Shown here piece after piece: positions 43,580-55,987 of a stretch of DNA of 64,000 nt. Made by a program: the position numbers and the translations under genes. Source of the stretch: Capsicum annuum (Eukaryota; Streptophyta; Magnoliopsida; Solanales; Solanaceae); NCBI RefSeq assembly GCF_002878395.1, contig NC_061118.1, forward strand, positions 131,758,392 through 131,822,391. Reading direction: 5' to 3'. How positions within the stretch are numbered: position 1 is the first letter of the stretch; each line of letters begins with the position of its first letter. The notes below the pieces were generated by a model that saw only the letters and a program-made list of their open reading frames with translations, made no database searches and was not told the origin of the DNA.

Positions 43580-45983
43580 GAATTTGTTGGTCGTTGTCGT
43601 CCAAATTACACTTCCAATAAAAGTATAAAGTGGTCGTTGATTAAATATAAAATTCAACTAGATTGGGATCGATCTCATGAAGAATAAGCCTAAATATCTA
43701 TCAATGTGTTTATCTAAACAGTCAATAAATTATTTCTTGTAAAGGGGGAGTTTTGTAATGCAGATGTCCAATAGTAATGATTACTGATTTTAGTTGTTTC
43801 TAATCGATATGAAAAAAGCAGTAGGACTGTGTTCCCATAACTTCTTAACTCTATGGTTCTTAGTAGGAGTAATATCTTTCGATGCTTGGCATGTAGAATC
43901 AATAGGTTATGTTCATCTAAATGAGTTTATGCCGCTATTAGATGACTATACCCAATCACGTATTATCATCTCATGAGTTGCTAACCCCTATCATAGATCC
44001 CAGATTAGTTATTCTGTGCACTGGCTCAAGCTATTAAATGGAGTTTGATAGCTTCAAGTCTCGTTGTTAATTATCTTTTCCCATCCATCATATCTTTTTT
44101 CATTGTGAGTAAGGATAAGATGGGTTATAACGTTGGTCACTATTAAAAAATAATCAAACCAAAGAGAATAATAACACATGCACAAACACCATTTGAAAAT
44201 TACATCAAACTTTGAATGCTACTTTGTTAATACGCCATGATTGCCACAAACCTAGTTGTGGTGTTTAGTGTTAGGACTTATAAAGTTTTGATGATTAGAA
44301 GGGGGTCATGGATCAAGTAAGCATTGTTGGTTCGTGAAAAACTACTTCAAAAGAGTTCAACTTGCAAGAGGACTTTTTGTGGATAAAGTCACATGTACAA
44401 AAATAAAGGAATAAAAGTTTGTTACTTTAGATAAACATAACGAGATCACCCTGTGCTGAAAAAGTAGGGTTAGTGTTTGACTAGTTGGGTTATGGAGTCC
44501 ATATGGATTTAGAAGTCTACTGGGTTGGAGTTATAAATACTCAAGGTATTTTAAAATAAAATTCATGTACTTATACTGAGAAAAAAAGGATACAACATGA
44601 GCAAATAAGCAAGAACAATTTTTGGCAGAGTCCTGCCTACCTATCAAAGTGCAGTCTAATATAATGAACCAGATTGAAGAACCGATTTCATACATGTGTC
44701 TAACAATCTTCCATTCTAGTTATTATGTATTAGAAATTTTATCGAGCTGTAATTTTCATACTTTCTTAGTTCCATTATGTTATAAAGTGGTTTAGGAGTT
44801 TAATCTTTAAGATGGTGTAACTCGAAGACTTGAGAACATAAACCTTGAGAGGTTTGTGTATTTTTAGGAATTAGAGCTAGTTCCTAGGGTTGCTAGAGTT
44901 TTATAATTTGATTTTCAAGTAGGGAAACTTGAAGTGTGTTTCAATGGTTTGGAGATATTATTAAATATTAGGAATTAAAATTTATAATTTCTTAGGTTAC
45001 AGAGTTTGTAATCTTTTGTTGAGAGCGCATAGTATTTAGTGAAGTTGGGGTTAAATTCTGTAGAGGTACAGGTCGTGGTCTTTTACATCTTTTGTAAGCT
45101 AAAAGTTTTTCACATAAAACTATCGTGTTCATTATTTTCTATCTTTATTGCTTCCATAGGAACAAATTAGGCAACCTAGTCCATCCATAGGCAAAAATTA
45201 GGCATAACTCATGTGAGTTATTAGGACGTGTAGAAATATCTATTAGCTACACAAACTTGTAAGAACACAAGAATAATTCTGAGAAAAAATTATAATTATG
45301 AACTTATGAACAAGAAGATGAAACCCGCAAATCTCACTTTGAATAAAAACACTAAAAAATTGATATTTGTACTTCAAAGAACAACAATATGCCTCGAAAG
45401 TATCATGAAAATGCAAAATAACACAATAAATCTAATTGGAGTTTTTATAGACAAAATTAAAACTTATCCTAAACACTAGGTTTTGCAGAGTTGATGCCTT
45501 AGGAAAAGAATAGGATGATCAATGACGGATACCACGATCGTGCCTAGTGCTCGTTATTGGAAGGCAGACTTTCATCTTTAGAGATGTTGGAATGTTCTTT
45601 AAGACAAACTCATTAAATAAAGGGATGATTGTTACTTTCTATATTACATCCACCTTTGCCTTTTGACTTTGCAGGACAATCCTCCATGATTTTCAGGACG
45701 AATTCTTTGTACCTTTTAACAATTGTAGGATCCTCTCATATGTTATTCTTCAATTTTTTATTTTCTGTTGATTGAATAACCTTATTAGAAGACTGTTATT
45801 AGATCCAATAGTCATTCCAAGGTTTGTCTGATGTCTTTAACTCCTAATTCCTATACTTCACTTCTTCAAACTTATTTAACTAGCAAATACTATACAAAAT
45901 ATCATACTCATAAAAACATGCCTTTAAACTAGCAATTTCCCTTGTTTTAAGCATTGAAAGTTTTATAAGTCCACGACACATCA
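43580..45983 (-). repeat. LTR of element D (Athila/B-like), with an internal solo LTR
   Basis: The right end CGACACATCA is followed by ACACCCTCAACTTA, i.e. on minus the PPT TAAGTTGAGGGTGT directly precedes the LTR, as for A and B. The left part shares GGTCGTTG and GGGATCGATCTCATGAAGAA-type blocks with LTR B. Without the 973-bp insert at 44,269-45,241 the length is about 1.43 kb. The left boundary is approximate. Confidence 0.6.
44269..45241 (+). mobile_element. Copia-type solo LTR nested in LTR D
   Basis: Begins TGTTAGGACTTATAAAGTTTTGATGATTAG, a start typical of Sirevirus/Tork-like LTRs (first 20 bases only are diagnostic). Flanks TTTAG (44,264-44,268) and ATTAG (45,242-45,246) match 4/5. 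Compared with LTR B, sequence on both sides is continuous once it is removed. The right end is not a clean CA. Confidence 0.55.
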
Positions 45984-46960
45984 ACACCCTCAACTTAGAA
46001 TGTTTACATGTCCTCAAATGAACAAAACACACATAAACCAAAATAACAGAATACATGATGCTTAACCAAGAGAAATGCAAAAGTCCTATGATAGTCATAC
46101 TTGTAAAACTCAGCTTTAGCATACACAAATTAAAATACAATTTTAACTCTCTTCAAACTTTTCAAAACCAAAATCTCTGTATGTTTACAAGCAACTTACC
46201 ATGACACGTCGGGATCAAGTAATGACATTACACTATCAATAGACAACCTAGTATACAAACTAATGACACTACCAAAACAAATGGAAACTATAATTCACCC
46301 CTTATGCCCTCATGTACAAGAAGTATCCCTCACTCAAATTATACTATGAATATTAGAATGGGGACTAAATTTAAGCACTCACTCTCACAAAAAAGTTCAG
46401 GTTATGTATGTGAAATACCATAGGTTTGCCCTTATTTTCTACCATAGGTTTGCCCTTATTTTCTATGTCTCGGTCTTTTGGACTGTTGGATTAGAATCAC
46501 TATAAAATTTTTATTGGCTTTTAATGTAGTTTTGAGGGTGGGTATGAAAATTTTAGATTAAGTGACTCAACCCTTCTTGGAATTACACTACTTTTGGCTC
46601 CTCTTGTCACCCTTATTTATTTATTTCACCCCTTTTTGAATTTCTAAAACTTCGAGTGTGGTTTTCTTCTTGCAATTTTTTTCTTTTCTATTTTTTTGTT
46701 TTTTCCTTTTCATTTAAAACGTTATTCACTTCTTTTTATTTTCTCTCTTCTTTTTGTTTCCAGCTTTTACCGCACCTAACTCTGTTTTTCTTTGCCAACC
46801 TTCTTCTAATATCTAATTTTTTACGTGCCCCTATGATAGCTACCCTCAACTTAAGTGATTTACCTGAGTCGAGGTGCACAATGTTTGATGAGGCATCAAG
46901 GACAAAGTAGGTTCATTGTAACCAAATTGGGAAGGTGAATGGGTTAGTTCAAGAAAAAGG
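45984..46960 (-). other. Interior of element D, 3' non-coding part (first segment)
   Basis: Collinear with 15,987-16,870 in element B (PPT, GGTTTGCCC..ATTTTC, GATTAGGATCACT-like and CCCCTATG.TAGC.ACCCTCAACT blocks). A perfect 24-bp tandem duplication is at 46,417-46,464. No gene. Confidence 0.65.
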
Positions 46961-49900
46961 TGTATTTTATCCTTTTACGAATTTTATTTAAAAGAAAATG
47001 GGTTTGACCATTTTAAAACTATTTCAAAAAAAAAATTTAAGAAAAATTTAAAATAATTTTAAGAAATTACAGAGTCGCCACTTGGATTTTATAGAAAAAT
47101 CGAGAAAAACTTAAAAGAGTTTCAAAGGTTCAAAAACCGAAATAAACCTTTAAAATTAGAGAAAATGAGTAAGGATTCAATTAACGTCCTAAGAATATTT
47201 TTAAGGCACTTAGGAACGTCCGTTTAAAAATGGTTTACCAAATACTTTTGACTAACTTAAAAATGGCTCTTTGCAAGAAGGTCAATTTTGTAAAAAATAT
47301 TAACTTTAATTCAAAAGATCATTTTATTTATTTATTTTGAAAATATTGTTATTTCATTTAAATCTGAATAGTTCATCCTTAGCAAAGAAGAATTATTTGA
47401 AAGTTAAAACTAAATCAAAACTTTATTTTATTTTTTACCTAACTTTATTTTGAATCAAATCTTTGTAGTTCTGTTTAAAAGAAAATCAATTCTTTTTAGA
47501 AAAAGAAACCAATTCAAGCAAACTTATTGCTTTTTATTTTTGAGAAAGATCCCCTTTAGCTTAAATGAAATTAATTGACATATGAGCAAAAAGAATAACG
47601 TTTTAACACGAGACGACATATTTTCAAGAAGATTAGCATAATGTCCATTTTTACTTTATTTCAAGATAAACTAAATACAAAAATTCAAATAAGTAAAGAA
47701 AATAAATAAACGAACATAAAAAAGAAATGGCAACATCTCAAGTGAATTCATCTAGATTAATTTAAATTGGTTAAAGTTAGAATCATAGATATCACAAATA
47801 AATTACAAAGGAAATAAATTATTAAGGAACAGTTTGGATTGACCTTGGCCAATTTTTGATCTTGTCTAGCCTTGGGCTGCACTTTTTGTGGACTTTGGGT
47901 CCATTTAACATCTGGTACATCAACTGTATATCACAACTTTATTCTCTGCGTTTTTTGGTACACCTTCACGTCTATATTGTATATATCAATGCACAAATCA
48001 GCATGTGTTCTTTCATTTTCCATGTACGCATATGGTAGTGTAGAGCTGGCTATTCCGGTGTATACCCATGTATATACGTGAATAACAACTTGTGAAACAT
48101 GATTGTTCCATGTATACGGTCCACTTTTTGGATTTTAATGAGGCTTTGACTCGATGGAGGTTGGCGTTAACCCAACGAAATGCGAGAGATGGGAGTCTGA
48201 TGGACTCAATGAGGGCGTTCATGCATAGAAAACAAGAAAATGATTAGCACCATACCAAATCAATAAATTTAGGCAAATTTAAGAATTTTACACATAGGAC
48301 AGAAGTGAAACATGAATATAACCTATAGATATGATGTTCTAATAGGCAAAAAGGTGGCCATAAACTTTGATTACAACTTCAGAAAAGGGTAGTGTCCAAT
48401 TGAGAAGTATATCAACGTGAGTCCATTTTTATTAATGTCCTGGGGAAGGTTTTTACACCTATTTCCCTCACGTTTTCAAGCGTAATCTATTAACACACAT
48501 ATAGGTACCAATAGAGAGAAAGTGAAGCGGTAAAAATTCTGAGTCATATTGCCACATCAAATTTAAACATGACCAATCCTTGGTAACGAATCTATCCAAA
48601 AATTTAAATTAAAACAATATCCTGAATTCATCTTTAGAACCACTAATCACAACATACGAAGATTAAGAAGAAAATATAATTTTTTTACATATTACAATCA
48701 ATCAAGAAATTAGAAGAGACGTTTAAAAATTTCTCAATTTTAACACTAGAAGGAAACATAAACAGCCCTAGTAAACCTTATTTCAATTTTTAAATAGTGA
48801 AATCATACTAAGAATTGATCAAAGAAACTCATACAAAATCAACCAATTCCAGCAACAACACAGTTTGAAACTCCCTTATAACATCAAACACAGAAAGAAA
48901 TTACAAGAAAGAGTGAAGCTTTCACCCGTTTCGGTGCAGGAACTAGGACAAACAAGATTTAAGTGACCAAATTTCAACCAAAATTTATGTTGTTTCCACC
49001 GGAGTTCCAATTTCAAATTTCGTCGGAATTGATTTTTTTTATAGAGTTTCTTCTTTAATTCTTTAGTTACGTGGGATTAGAAGAATGCTCCTCCTGAATT
49101 CTGAATTTTCTCCAAAGAATCCTGTCTACCTCTCAGGAAAAATTGGTCATCAACCTCATGCATTTATATCCAAAAATATTGTTTTGAATTTAAAAAATAA
49201 TTGTTTTTGCGGGGTATAAGTGATTGGTTGAGAAAGTTGAAGGTAAATATCAGTGGGAGGAAAACATATCCCCAAAAATTCAGATTTGAATTTATGGCTC
49301 CTGACTTAGATTAGATTTTTACAAGAAATAAATAATTCCTCTAAGTCAAAATCAACAATCAAAGCTCGAGGTCTGAGGATTTCAGAGATAAGATGGAGAG
49401 AGATATTTCTATGATCTAGTGGTTTGTTCGATTGATATCGGGTATGAGGTGTTGTTGGGCCATTGCACGTGTTGTTGTTATTGCTTGTACGTTGATTTTA
49501 TTGTAATCGCGCTTTTATTGTTGTTGTATCATTTTGTACGTTGGATTGGGAGAAAAGAAAATGAATAGGATTAAAGGCTGCTTGGGCCGGGTCGGTTTGC
49601 TGGACTAATGGATTGGACCGTCTGAAATTAGGCTGATTTAAAGGAAAAGGTGGATGTGTTGGGCTAATGTTATTATTTGTTATTGGAAAATGAGAGAAGA
49701 AAGTATGTTAAGGAGTTGGGCCTATATGCAAAAATGGGCCTAGGTTGGCTGAAAAATAGAAAAAGAAATGCGCAGATTTAATTAGGGTAAGAGATTTAGA
49801 TTTAGGATATTCATTAAATAGCCAATAAATTAGGGTTTTAGTCAACTTTATTCAATTTTTAACCGAATTAAACATCAATTGGCTAATTGTAATGTAATTG

Positions 49901-50332
49901 CGCCAATTCAATTTCAATTTTCGCAAAATTTAATAAACTAACTAAATTTAATTGCAATTCAATACGAATTAATAACCGATTTAATTTCGGGCCTCTTGAT
50001 TTCACAAAATCATAATAATTATTTTCCGAATAACTCATTATAAAGATAAAAATGCATTTAAAATTAAGATTTACCCTTTTTTCTGAAATTTTTCAAGATA
50101 AATCTCTCTTAAAAATTGATTTTTGAAATGATAATTATTTAAGCAACCAAAATTATACGATCTCGTATGCACGAGCACAAAAATATATAATTCGTTAATT
50201 AAATGAAAAAATTCACCCTAATGAATAATTTAGCAAAGATGTATCTAGGTAAAATAAGTATTTTGATTTCATTTAAAATCGAAGGAACTCGAAATCAAAC
50301 CTAGTCGTGGAGGACAAAAATTAGTGTCAACA
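46961..50332 (-). mobile_element. Large (3.4 kb) solo LTR or LARD-like insert in element D
   Basis: On minus it begins TGTTGACACTAATTTTTGTC and ends ATAAAATACA. Alignment of D with B is broken exactly here, and a direct repeat AAGGT lies at both ends (46,957-46,961 and 50,332-50,336; boundary uncertain by one base). A TATA-like GGATATAAATGC lies on minus near 49,165. CAGAGTCGCCACTT near the left end is a block common in large plant gypsy LTRs. There is no coding region over 3 kb, and no internal LTR pair seen. Confidence 0.6.
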
Positions 50333-51650
50333 AGGTCTATTTAGGCTCAAAGTTCGGATCAAAGTATAATACACTTCCATTTGGTAGGGTGTTTTGGTGG
50401 GCTATTCAAGAATAACCTATGATTCTTTTTTAACCTTCTATCCTACAACTTTGACAAGACTAATTGGGCAAGTTCTAGATTGCACACACATACTGACTAG
50501 GTAATTACCTTACAATACATATGGCTTTGGTCTACACACAAAGTTACTGCCTATCTGGTTCATGCATAGTTAGGCAGCGATTATCATGTTCATAATACTA
50601 ACGCCATGACGAGATCTATATTAGTCATAGTTCATAGTAAGCACACGACACAACTAAAACATCAAAAAATTTGTATGAGGAGTATCATCAATATTTAATA
50701 AAAATAGTTGCATGCTTTATTTATTCTGACTGAGTTAAGTTCTCTTATTTCTCTCTTGATTATAAAAGCAACACAAAAATGATACGCAATATAACAAACC
50801 ATTATATAGAACTCCTAAATATGTCAGTTCTATCTAGATAGCGCATCTGAGGGAAAAGAAACATGACAACAAAACCCTCGGATGTCAGTATCACCTCTCC
50901 CCCAACTAAACAACTGTGCAATATCCTAAATACTCAAAAGTAGTAAATTACAAAAATAGGGTAAAGACATTCCTATGGAACACTAGATACGTCTATCGTG
51001 GACTGATTAGTTGGGGTAATAGATGTAACTCCTCTGAGCTCTCCAATGGCCATGACAGACAATGGTTGAGACTTAGGAAATAAGATTACTCGTAGTTCAA
51101 CTTGAATGGTGGAAAAGGTAGTCTTTTATGCTAAGACAACCTTTGTCTCAATTGGGCGACGAAAAATTGAGCTTAGGGACTAAAGTCTTGTAACTATCTC
51201 AAGTAAAAAATATGGGAACCTCACACATATAAATATGAGCTACATGAACATAATTCCTAAAGCTCTAGGTATACGTCACTCAGATTTGAAGGAAAATAAA
51301 AGTTACTTTCGGCTTGAATTTAGATATACTTAAAAGGTGAAACTGAACCAAAATCCCAAAACAGCCTCATGCCTTCTGATAGGGATGTGGTTTGGTGGTG
51401 GTGGAAGTCGTATTTTAGCTCGCGTCTAAAGAGTATGATATTCCTCTTTGAACTATTTTCGAGTTCGCTTGTAAGAAAAAGTTTCACATTATGCTGCGTC
51501 TTTTTTAGAGTCATCCGCACCTGTGGTTTTTGTTTGAGATTTTCACCCTTTTTGGATGCTCTCGACAATATCTCAAACAAAACTGTTAGTGATAAATATG
51601 ATTCACTGAGGGATCTATAGTCTTACCATATCTCCGCATTAGTTGCTACC
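50333..51650 (-). other. Interior of element D, second segment
   Basis: Collinear with about 16,860-17,400 of element B up to roughly 50,990 (for example CCTATGAT..TTTCCTAAC, AATGCCATGACGAGAT-like and TTGTGCAATATCC blocks). The remainder has a minus-strand open frame 51,320-51,580 (basic, MFEILSRASKKGENLKQK start) with no family recognised. The boundary with element F is not resolved. Confidence 0.5.
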
Positions 51651-51899
51651 TGAAAAAGACATCATCCTCTTATGTACCTGTTTGAAGAGAGATAATTCTT
51701 GTGATAAATAACACAAAAACCCTCGTGGTCATTGGAAAAATAGTTATTTTGATGGATGTAAAATTTCTTCAAAGAGGGATGGCCCTCTTGAGCATCGATG
51801 ATACTTTGCATAGAATGATCCCCGCAACCGTATAATTCTATGCTGATGTGCTGACCTTTTTGGTTACCTATAATGCTTCTCGTATGTGGAACTATAACA

Positions 51900-52510
51900 T
51901 CTTTGGATATCTACAATAACCTTTTAAATGTGATCTCGGGTTAGTCTGCACATCTTTTGTATTGATACGACTTATAGATATCACTTGAATTGTCAATCTG
52001 TTGGTAATTTTGTGGATCATTTGATGTTGGATATGAGGCGACTTAAAAATATCCTTTGAGTTGATAGATTTTGGGTAATCCTGCACATTATCCAAACTTT
52101 ATAAGAGATGACTTGTAGATATACCTCAAATTGCTAGCTCTCACGTATTCCTATACATCATCCGACCTTTTGATGTAATATGAAATAGGTATCTCTCAAA
52201 TTGGTAGTATTTGGGTAATCCTGCGTATAATCAATCTTGGATATGACGCACCTTATAGAGAACCCTTGGACCTATCAATTTTGATAATCTTGCATATTTT
52301 TTGGTAAGGATTTAGTTGTGACTTATGGATAGCCTTCAAACTGTCAATCTTCGGGTAACCTTGCACACTATCTGATTAGGATGCGGTTACGACTTATGGA
52401 TGACCTATTGCCTATCAACTCTCAGATAACCTTGCATACTATCCTAACTCAAATAATGTGACCAATATATGACCCTTGGATTGTCAACTTTTGTAAAAAC
52501 TAATACGCCA
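51900..52510. repeat. Tandem array T1, about 75-bp diverged units
   Basis: Seven to eight units share ACTTATAGAT, CCTTGAA.TGTCAATCTT and GGGTAATCCTGCACAT blocks. It lies in the 3' tail of element F. Confidence 0.75.
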
Positions 52511-52599
52511 TATGTCTTTGGATAACGACTTATAGATATTATTCGAACCATAAGTTTCTTGAGATCCGGTGATGAATTCCATTTGATCTTTAGTAATTA

Positions 52600-52895
52600 A
52601 TACACTTTGATGCAGATGAACATCTCTCAATGCCAGACTATTTTACCTTTGCATGATTTGATCAGATATAAATGCTTCAAAATATTCTTTAATGCCAGAT
52701 AATTTTGTCTTTGCGTGATTAACTGATATATATGAAAATGCTTCAAAATATCCTTCAAAACTGGACTCTTTCTTCTTTGTGTAATTAATAGATATATATG
52801 GAAATTCCTTAAAATATCCTTTAACACTAGGCTCTTTTTCCTTTGTATGATTAACGGATATAAAAACTTTGAATCAATCATGGGGATCAAATGCA
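52600..52895. repeat. Tandem array T2, about 60-67-bp units
   Basis: Four units of AAAATATCCTTTAA.GCCAG..., TTTG(C/T)GTGATTAA and GATATATATGAAAATGC. The minus-strand frame here is merely the array translated, hence its repeating LKDIL..FHIY.LITQR text. Confidence 0.75.
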
Positions 52896-52954
52896 AATTT
52901 AAGATGCCATTGAATTATTGTCTCTTTAAAACTAGAAGAAGAGGGAAATATAGT

Positions 52955-53165
52955 CTCTGGGATATGACCCTTACAGTATGGCCCTCTTGACATGGCCCTT
53001 ATGGGGTGGCCCTTTCAGTATGGCCCTCTTAGAATGACCCTTTTGGCATGGCCCTCTTGATATAGCCTTCTCAGCATAGCCCTTATGGATTGGTCCTCTT
53101 GGAATGACCCTCTTTTCATGTCCTCTCAACATGAACCTTTCGGCATGGCCTTCTTAACATGATAT
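52955..53165. repeat. Tandem array T3, about 18-bp CATGGCCCTCTT units
   Basis: About eleven degenerate copies of (C/T)ATGGCCCTCTTGA from TATGACCCTTACAG through CATGGCCTTCTTAA. Confidence 0.8.
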
Positions 53166-54180
53166 GATATAATGGGAAGATAAGGATGAATGCAAATAAT
53201 TGTGCAGCGATTGTAGAAAATATCACCTTAACTATCCATTAGCATATTGGACCTTTTGTATATACCATTTTTGAACGTCGCATGTGTTTTATGATCCTTT
53301 ATTTGCTAGGGATTTGAGTAATCATCACTTTTATTTCCACATTTGATGATACCTATAACCACAGAAACTTGTTATTTTTGGAAAACTTACTATTTTTAGC
53401 TCCCTGACCATCCTGACTCTTTCTTATCAGCCTTTGGATATTTGGATTTGTTGTATTCCTCTAAATTGAAGTACTATGTTGAATAACCAGTGCTTTTATT
53501 GGTTCTTTTTTGGCTTTAGGATAACCTATATCCATAAAAAAATTATTAGTTTTTGGCAAAATAAATCTGTGTTAATATCCTTGGTCTTCAGCTTCTGTAA
53601 TTATCGTCATCAGGTTCTCATCTTCTTTAGGTATTTTTCATTCTTTGGTTCCTGCTTCGACTCCTTGATTTGGTAGGTACAAGGCAAAATCACAGCATAA
53701 ATTAAATTACAATAAGTATGTTTGCAAATAATTGAATTTTCAATAATCTTTTTATAATTTTGGGAGGGGTGTCTGTCAATTAAGTCATGCCATGTACTAG
53801 CTTTAATGAACATTTTTTTCTCAAGGCTTTGACACATCTGTCATTATATCGGTGATCTATGGGATCTTTTAGTATTGGGGCTGAGGATTTTTAGAGATGA
53901 GCCTTTGTAGCGGAAGGTCCATGAAGTTGGCTCTTCTCTTTCAGTGCCAATGAATCTTTGGTGTTATGTATTTGAACTCTTTAGTAAGGTATGGTGAAAA
54001 TTTTGGGGTTTTCCTCAAAATTTCGACCCCAGTTACTGATATTTCCCTTAAAATTTGCTCTTACTATATCCCATGTGTTATTTTCTCATTCGGATTGCGA
54101 GAGTATGATCTTTTTCTTTTGAATTTTGAGATTCCTTCTAAAAATTTCTGCCCTAGCTTTCATTATTTGGGTGGTTATGA
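53166..54180. other. 3' untranslated tail of element F between tandem arrays
   Basis: AT-rich, no coding region. The short frames at 53,476 and 53,966 show no domain. Confidence 0.45.
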
Positions 54181-54430
54181 ATGAGTTGTTGTGGTGCCTA
54201 CGTATCTCATTGAATAGGAATCAGGTCAAATGTTGTTTGCACAACATAAAAAAAATAAAGATATAATTAAAAGGGTGATCGAAGCCTATAAAGGCCACCT
54301 ACGTATCCCATCCTTGGGAATTCTAGTCATCACGTAGTTTAATAGAATATAAATAAAGTTTTCTAAGGGGTTGATCAAAGCCGACATAGTCTGCTTACAT
54401 ATCTTATTCTTAAAAATTTAGGTCAAACAT
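54180..54430 (-). repeat. Tandem array T4, about 95-bp units with CCTACGTATC
   Basis: Three units with GCCTACGTATC, then GGAATCAGGTCAAA.GT-type text, starting near 54,198, 54,297 and 54,390. On minus they directly follow the end of pol. This block is a familiar post-pol segment of Tat-lineage elements. Confidence 0.7.
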
Positions 54431-54713
54431 AGTTTTTACATAAAAAAAGGAAATTTGTAAGCTACTTCAAAGCATAAGGATTTTATAAATAGGAAAATCA
54501 ATTACAAGGAAATAAGCACAAAAAAACAACACATCAAAAATAATATCTCTTTACTGCATCAAAATTGATTGTCTTGGGCTACCTTTGTTTATCCATCTCG
54601 GACAAAATCAAGGCTCCTCCAGATAAGACCTTGCAAACTACTTACGACCCTTGCCAATTTTGAGTAAACTTCCCCTTATATTCTTCTTGGTGAGGGAATA
54701 TGAGTTTGAGTAC

Positions 54714-55800
54714 TGTAACGTCTCAAGTCTGTACTCCGGATGCTACACGGTGCTCATAATCTTGAAGGACCACTAGCTAACCCATGACTAGTACCTACTG
54801 CAATAACTAAATAGTAATACTGCAGTTATGCGAAAATTTGGTGGAAAATATGCCATAAGGTTCAATACTGTAATAAAACTGAATACGGTATAACAATACC
54901 AAAATTGAAAACATCTGTCTGAAAATACTCTAGTTTGAAAAGCCTCTAAACTGTTTGAAATATGGAGTTGATGGGACAAGTCCCCAACTAACTTCGGCAA
55001 GTAAAATAAACTAAAATATTGAAATAATAATTATGTCCTCGAACTATGATGACTCACCACTAACTCTGACTATTAAATATCTGAACTGCTAAGGGTGCTC
55101 AGGAGCCCTTGCGTCTGAACCTATGATATAAAACATTATAGCACAAGAGAAAAGTATGCGTCAGTACTTTTAATGTACTGGTATGCTAAGTGAGGTAGGC
55201 TGAAATACATAGGTTCATAGGCATGAACAATACTAACCGAATGACATGAATATAACTGAATGAGAGTACATGCATGGATATGTAAACTATAACTGAGATC
55301 ATGATAACACTAAAAATTGAGCTTGAATACTGATTAACTGATATCTGAGTATACTAATATCGAATTACTGATAACTGAATGACTATATCTGACAGTCTTG
55401 ATTCTGTGGAACTATACTGAGTTCTGTACTGAACTGAGTGACTATATATGACAGTCCTGAATCTGTAAAATTGAACTGATTTCTATACTGAGACTAAATC
55501 TGAAACTGAGATTGTATAAAGTAATAATCTAACCGACATGCCCCTCTCTGAAATGATTGGGGTCCAACTTGTAAATCCACAAAATCTGAAACACGTTTGG
55601 GAACACCTATTGACATTCCTGATCATGAATCAATCTAAAGATTGACACTTTAAGGTCATAAGAGTCGTGAAATAGAGTTTCCAACTTACGAAGGCTAAAA
55701 TAATACTAAGTCTGAATACTTAGCTAGAATTTTCTAAGTCTGGGACCCCTTAGAAAGCTTAAAAGACTGAATTGAGCTTAGGATTTTGTGGGGTCTTACA
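54714..55800. mobile_element. Solo LTR with perfect TSD in integrase of element F
   Basis: 1,087 bp, ends TGTAACGTCTCAAG and GGGGTCTTACA, flanked by AGTAC at 54,709-54,713 and 55,801-55,805. No coding region. The TGTAACG start resembles chromovirus-type LTRs in plants; orientation and family are uncertain. Confidence 0.85.
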
Positions 55801-55987
55801 AGTACTAATTGTCCAATTTCGAATGTGTGAGCTCTTACTCTTTAATTGAAAGCACGAATCATTCGTTGTTGATATAATTGTCCATGACATAGGATGTTCA
55901 TCCTATTTTTATCAATCTGCATAAGTTGTTCATAGAGGGTGTGGACCCATTCTTCATTACTTAACCCTGTTTCTTAGATGATTCTTC

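Noticed and set aside
46656..46910. 84-codon hydrophobic ORF
   Set aside because: T-rich non-coding interior of element D; Phe/Leu-rich text is compositional.
52627..52896. 89-codon minus ORF with internal protein repeats
   Set aside because: It is only tandem array T2 translated.
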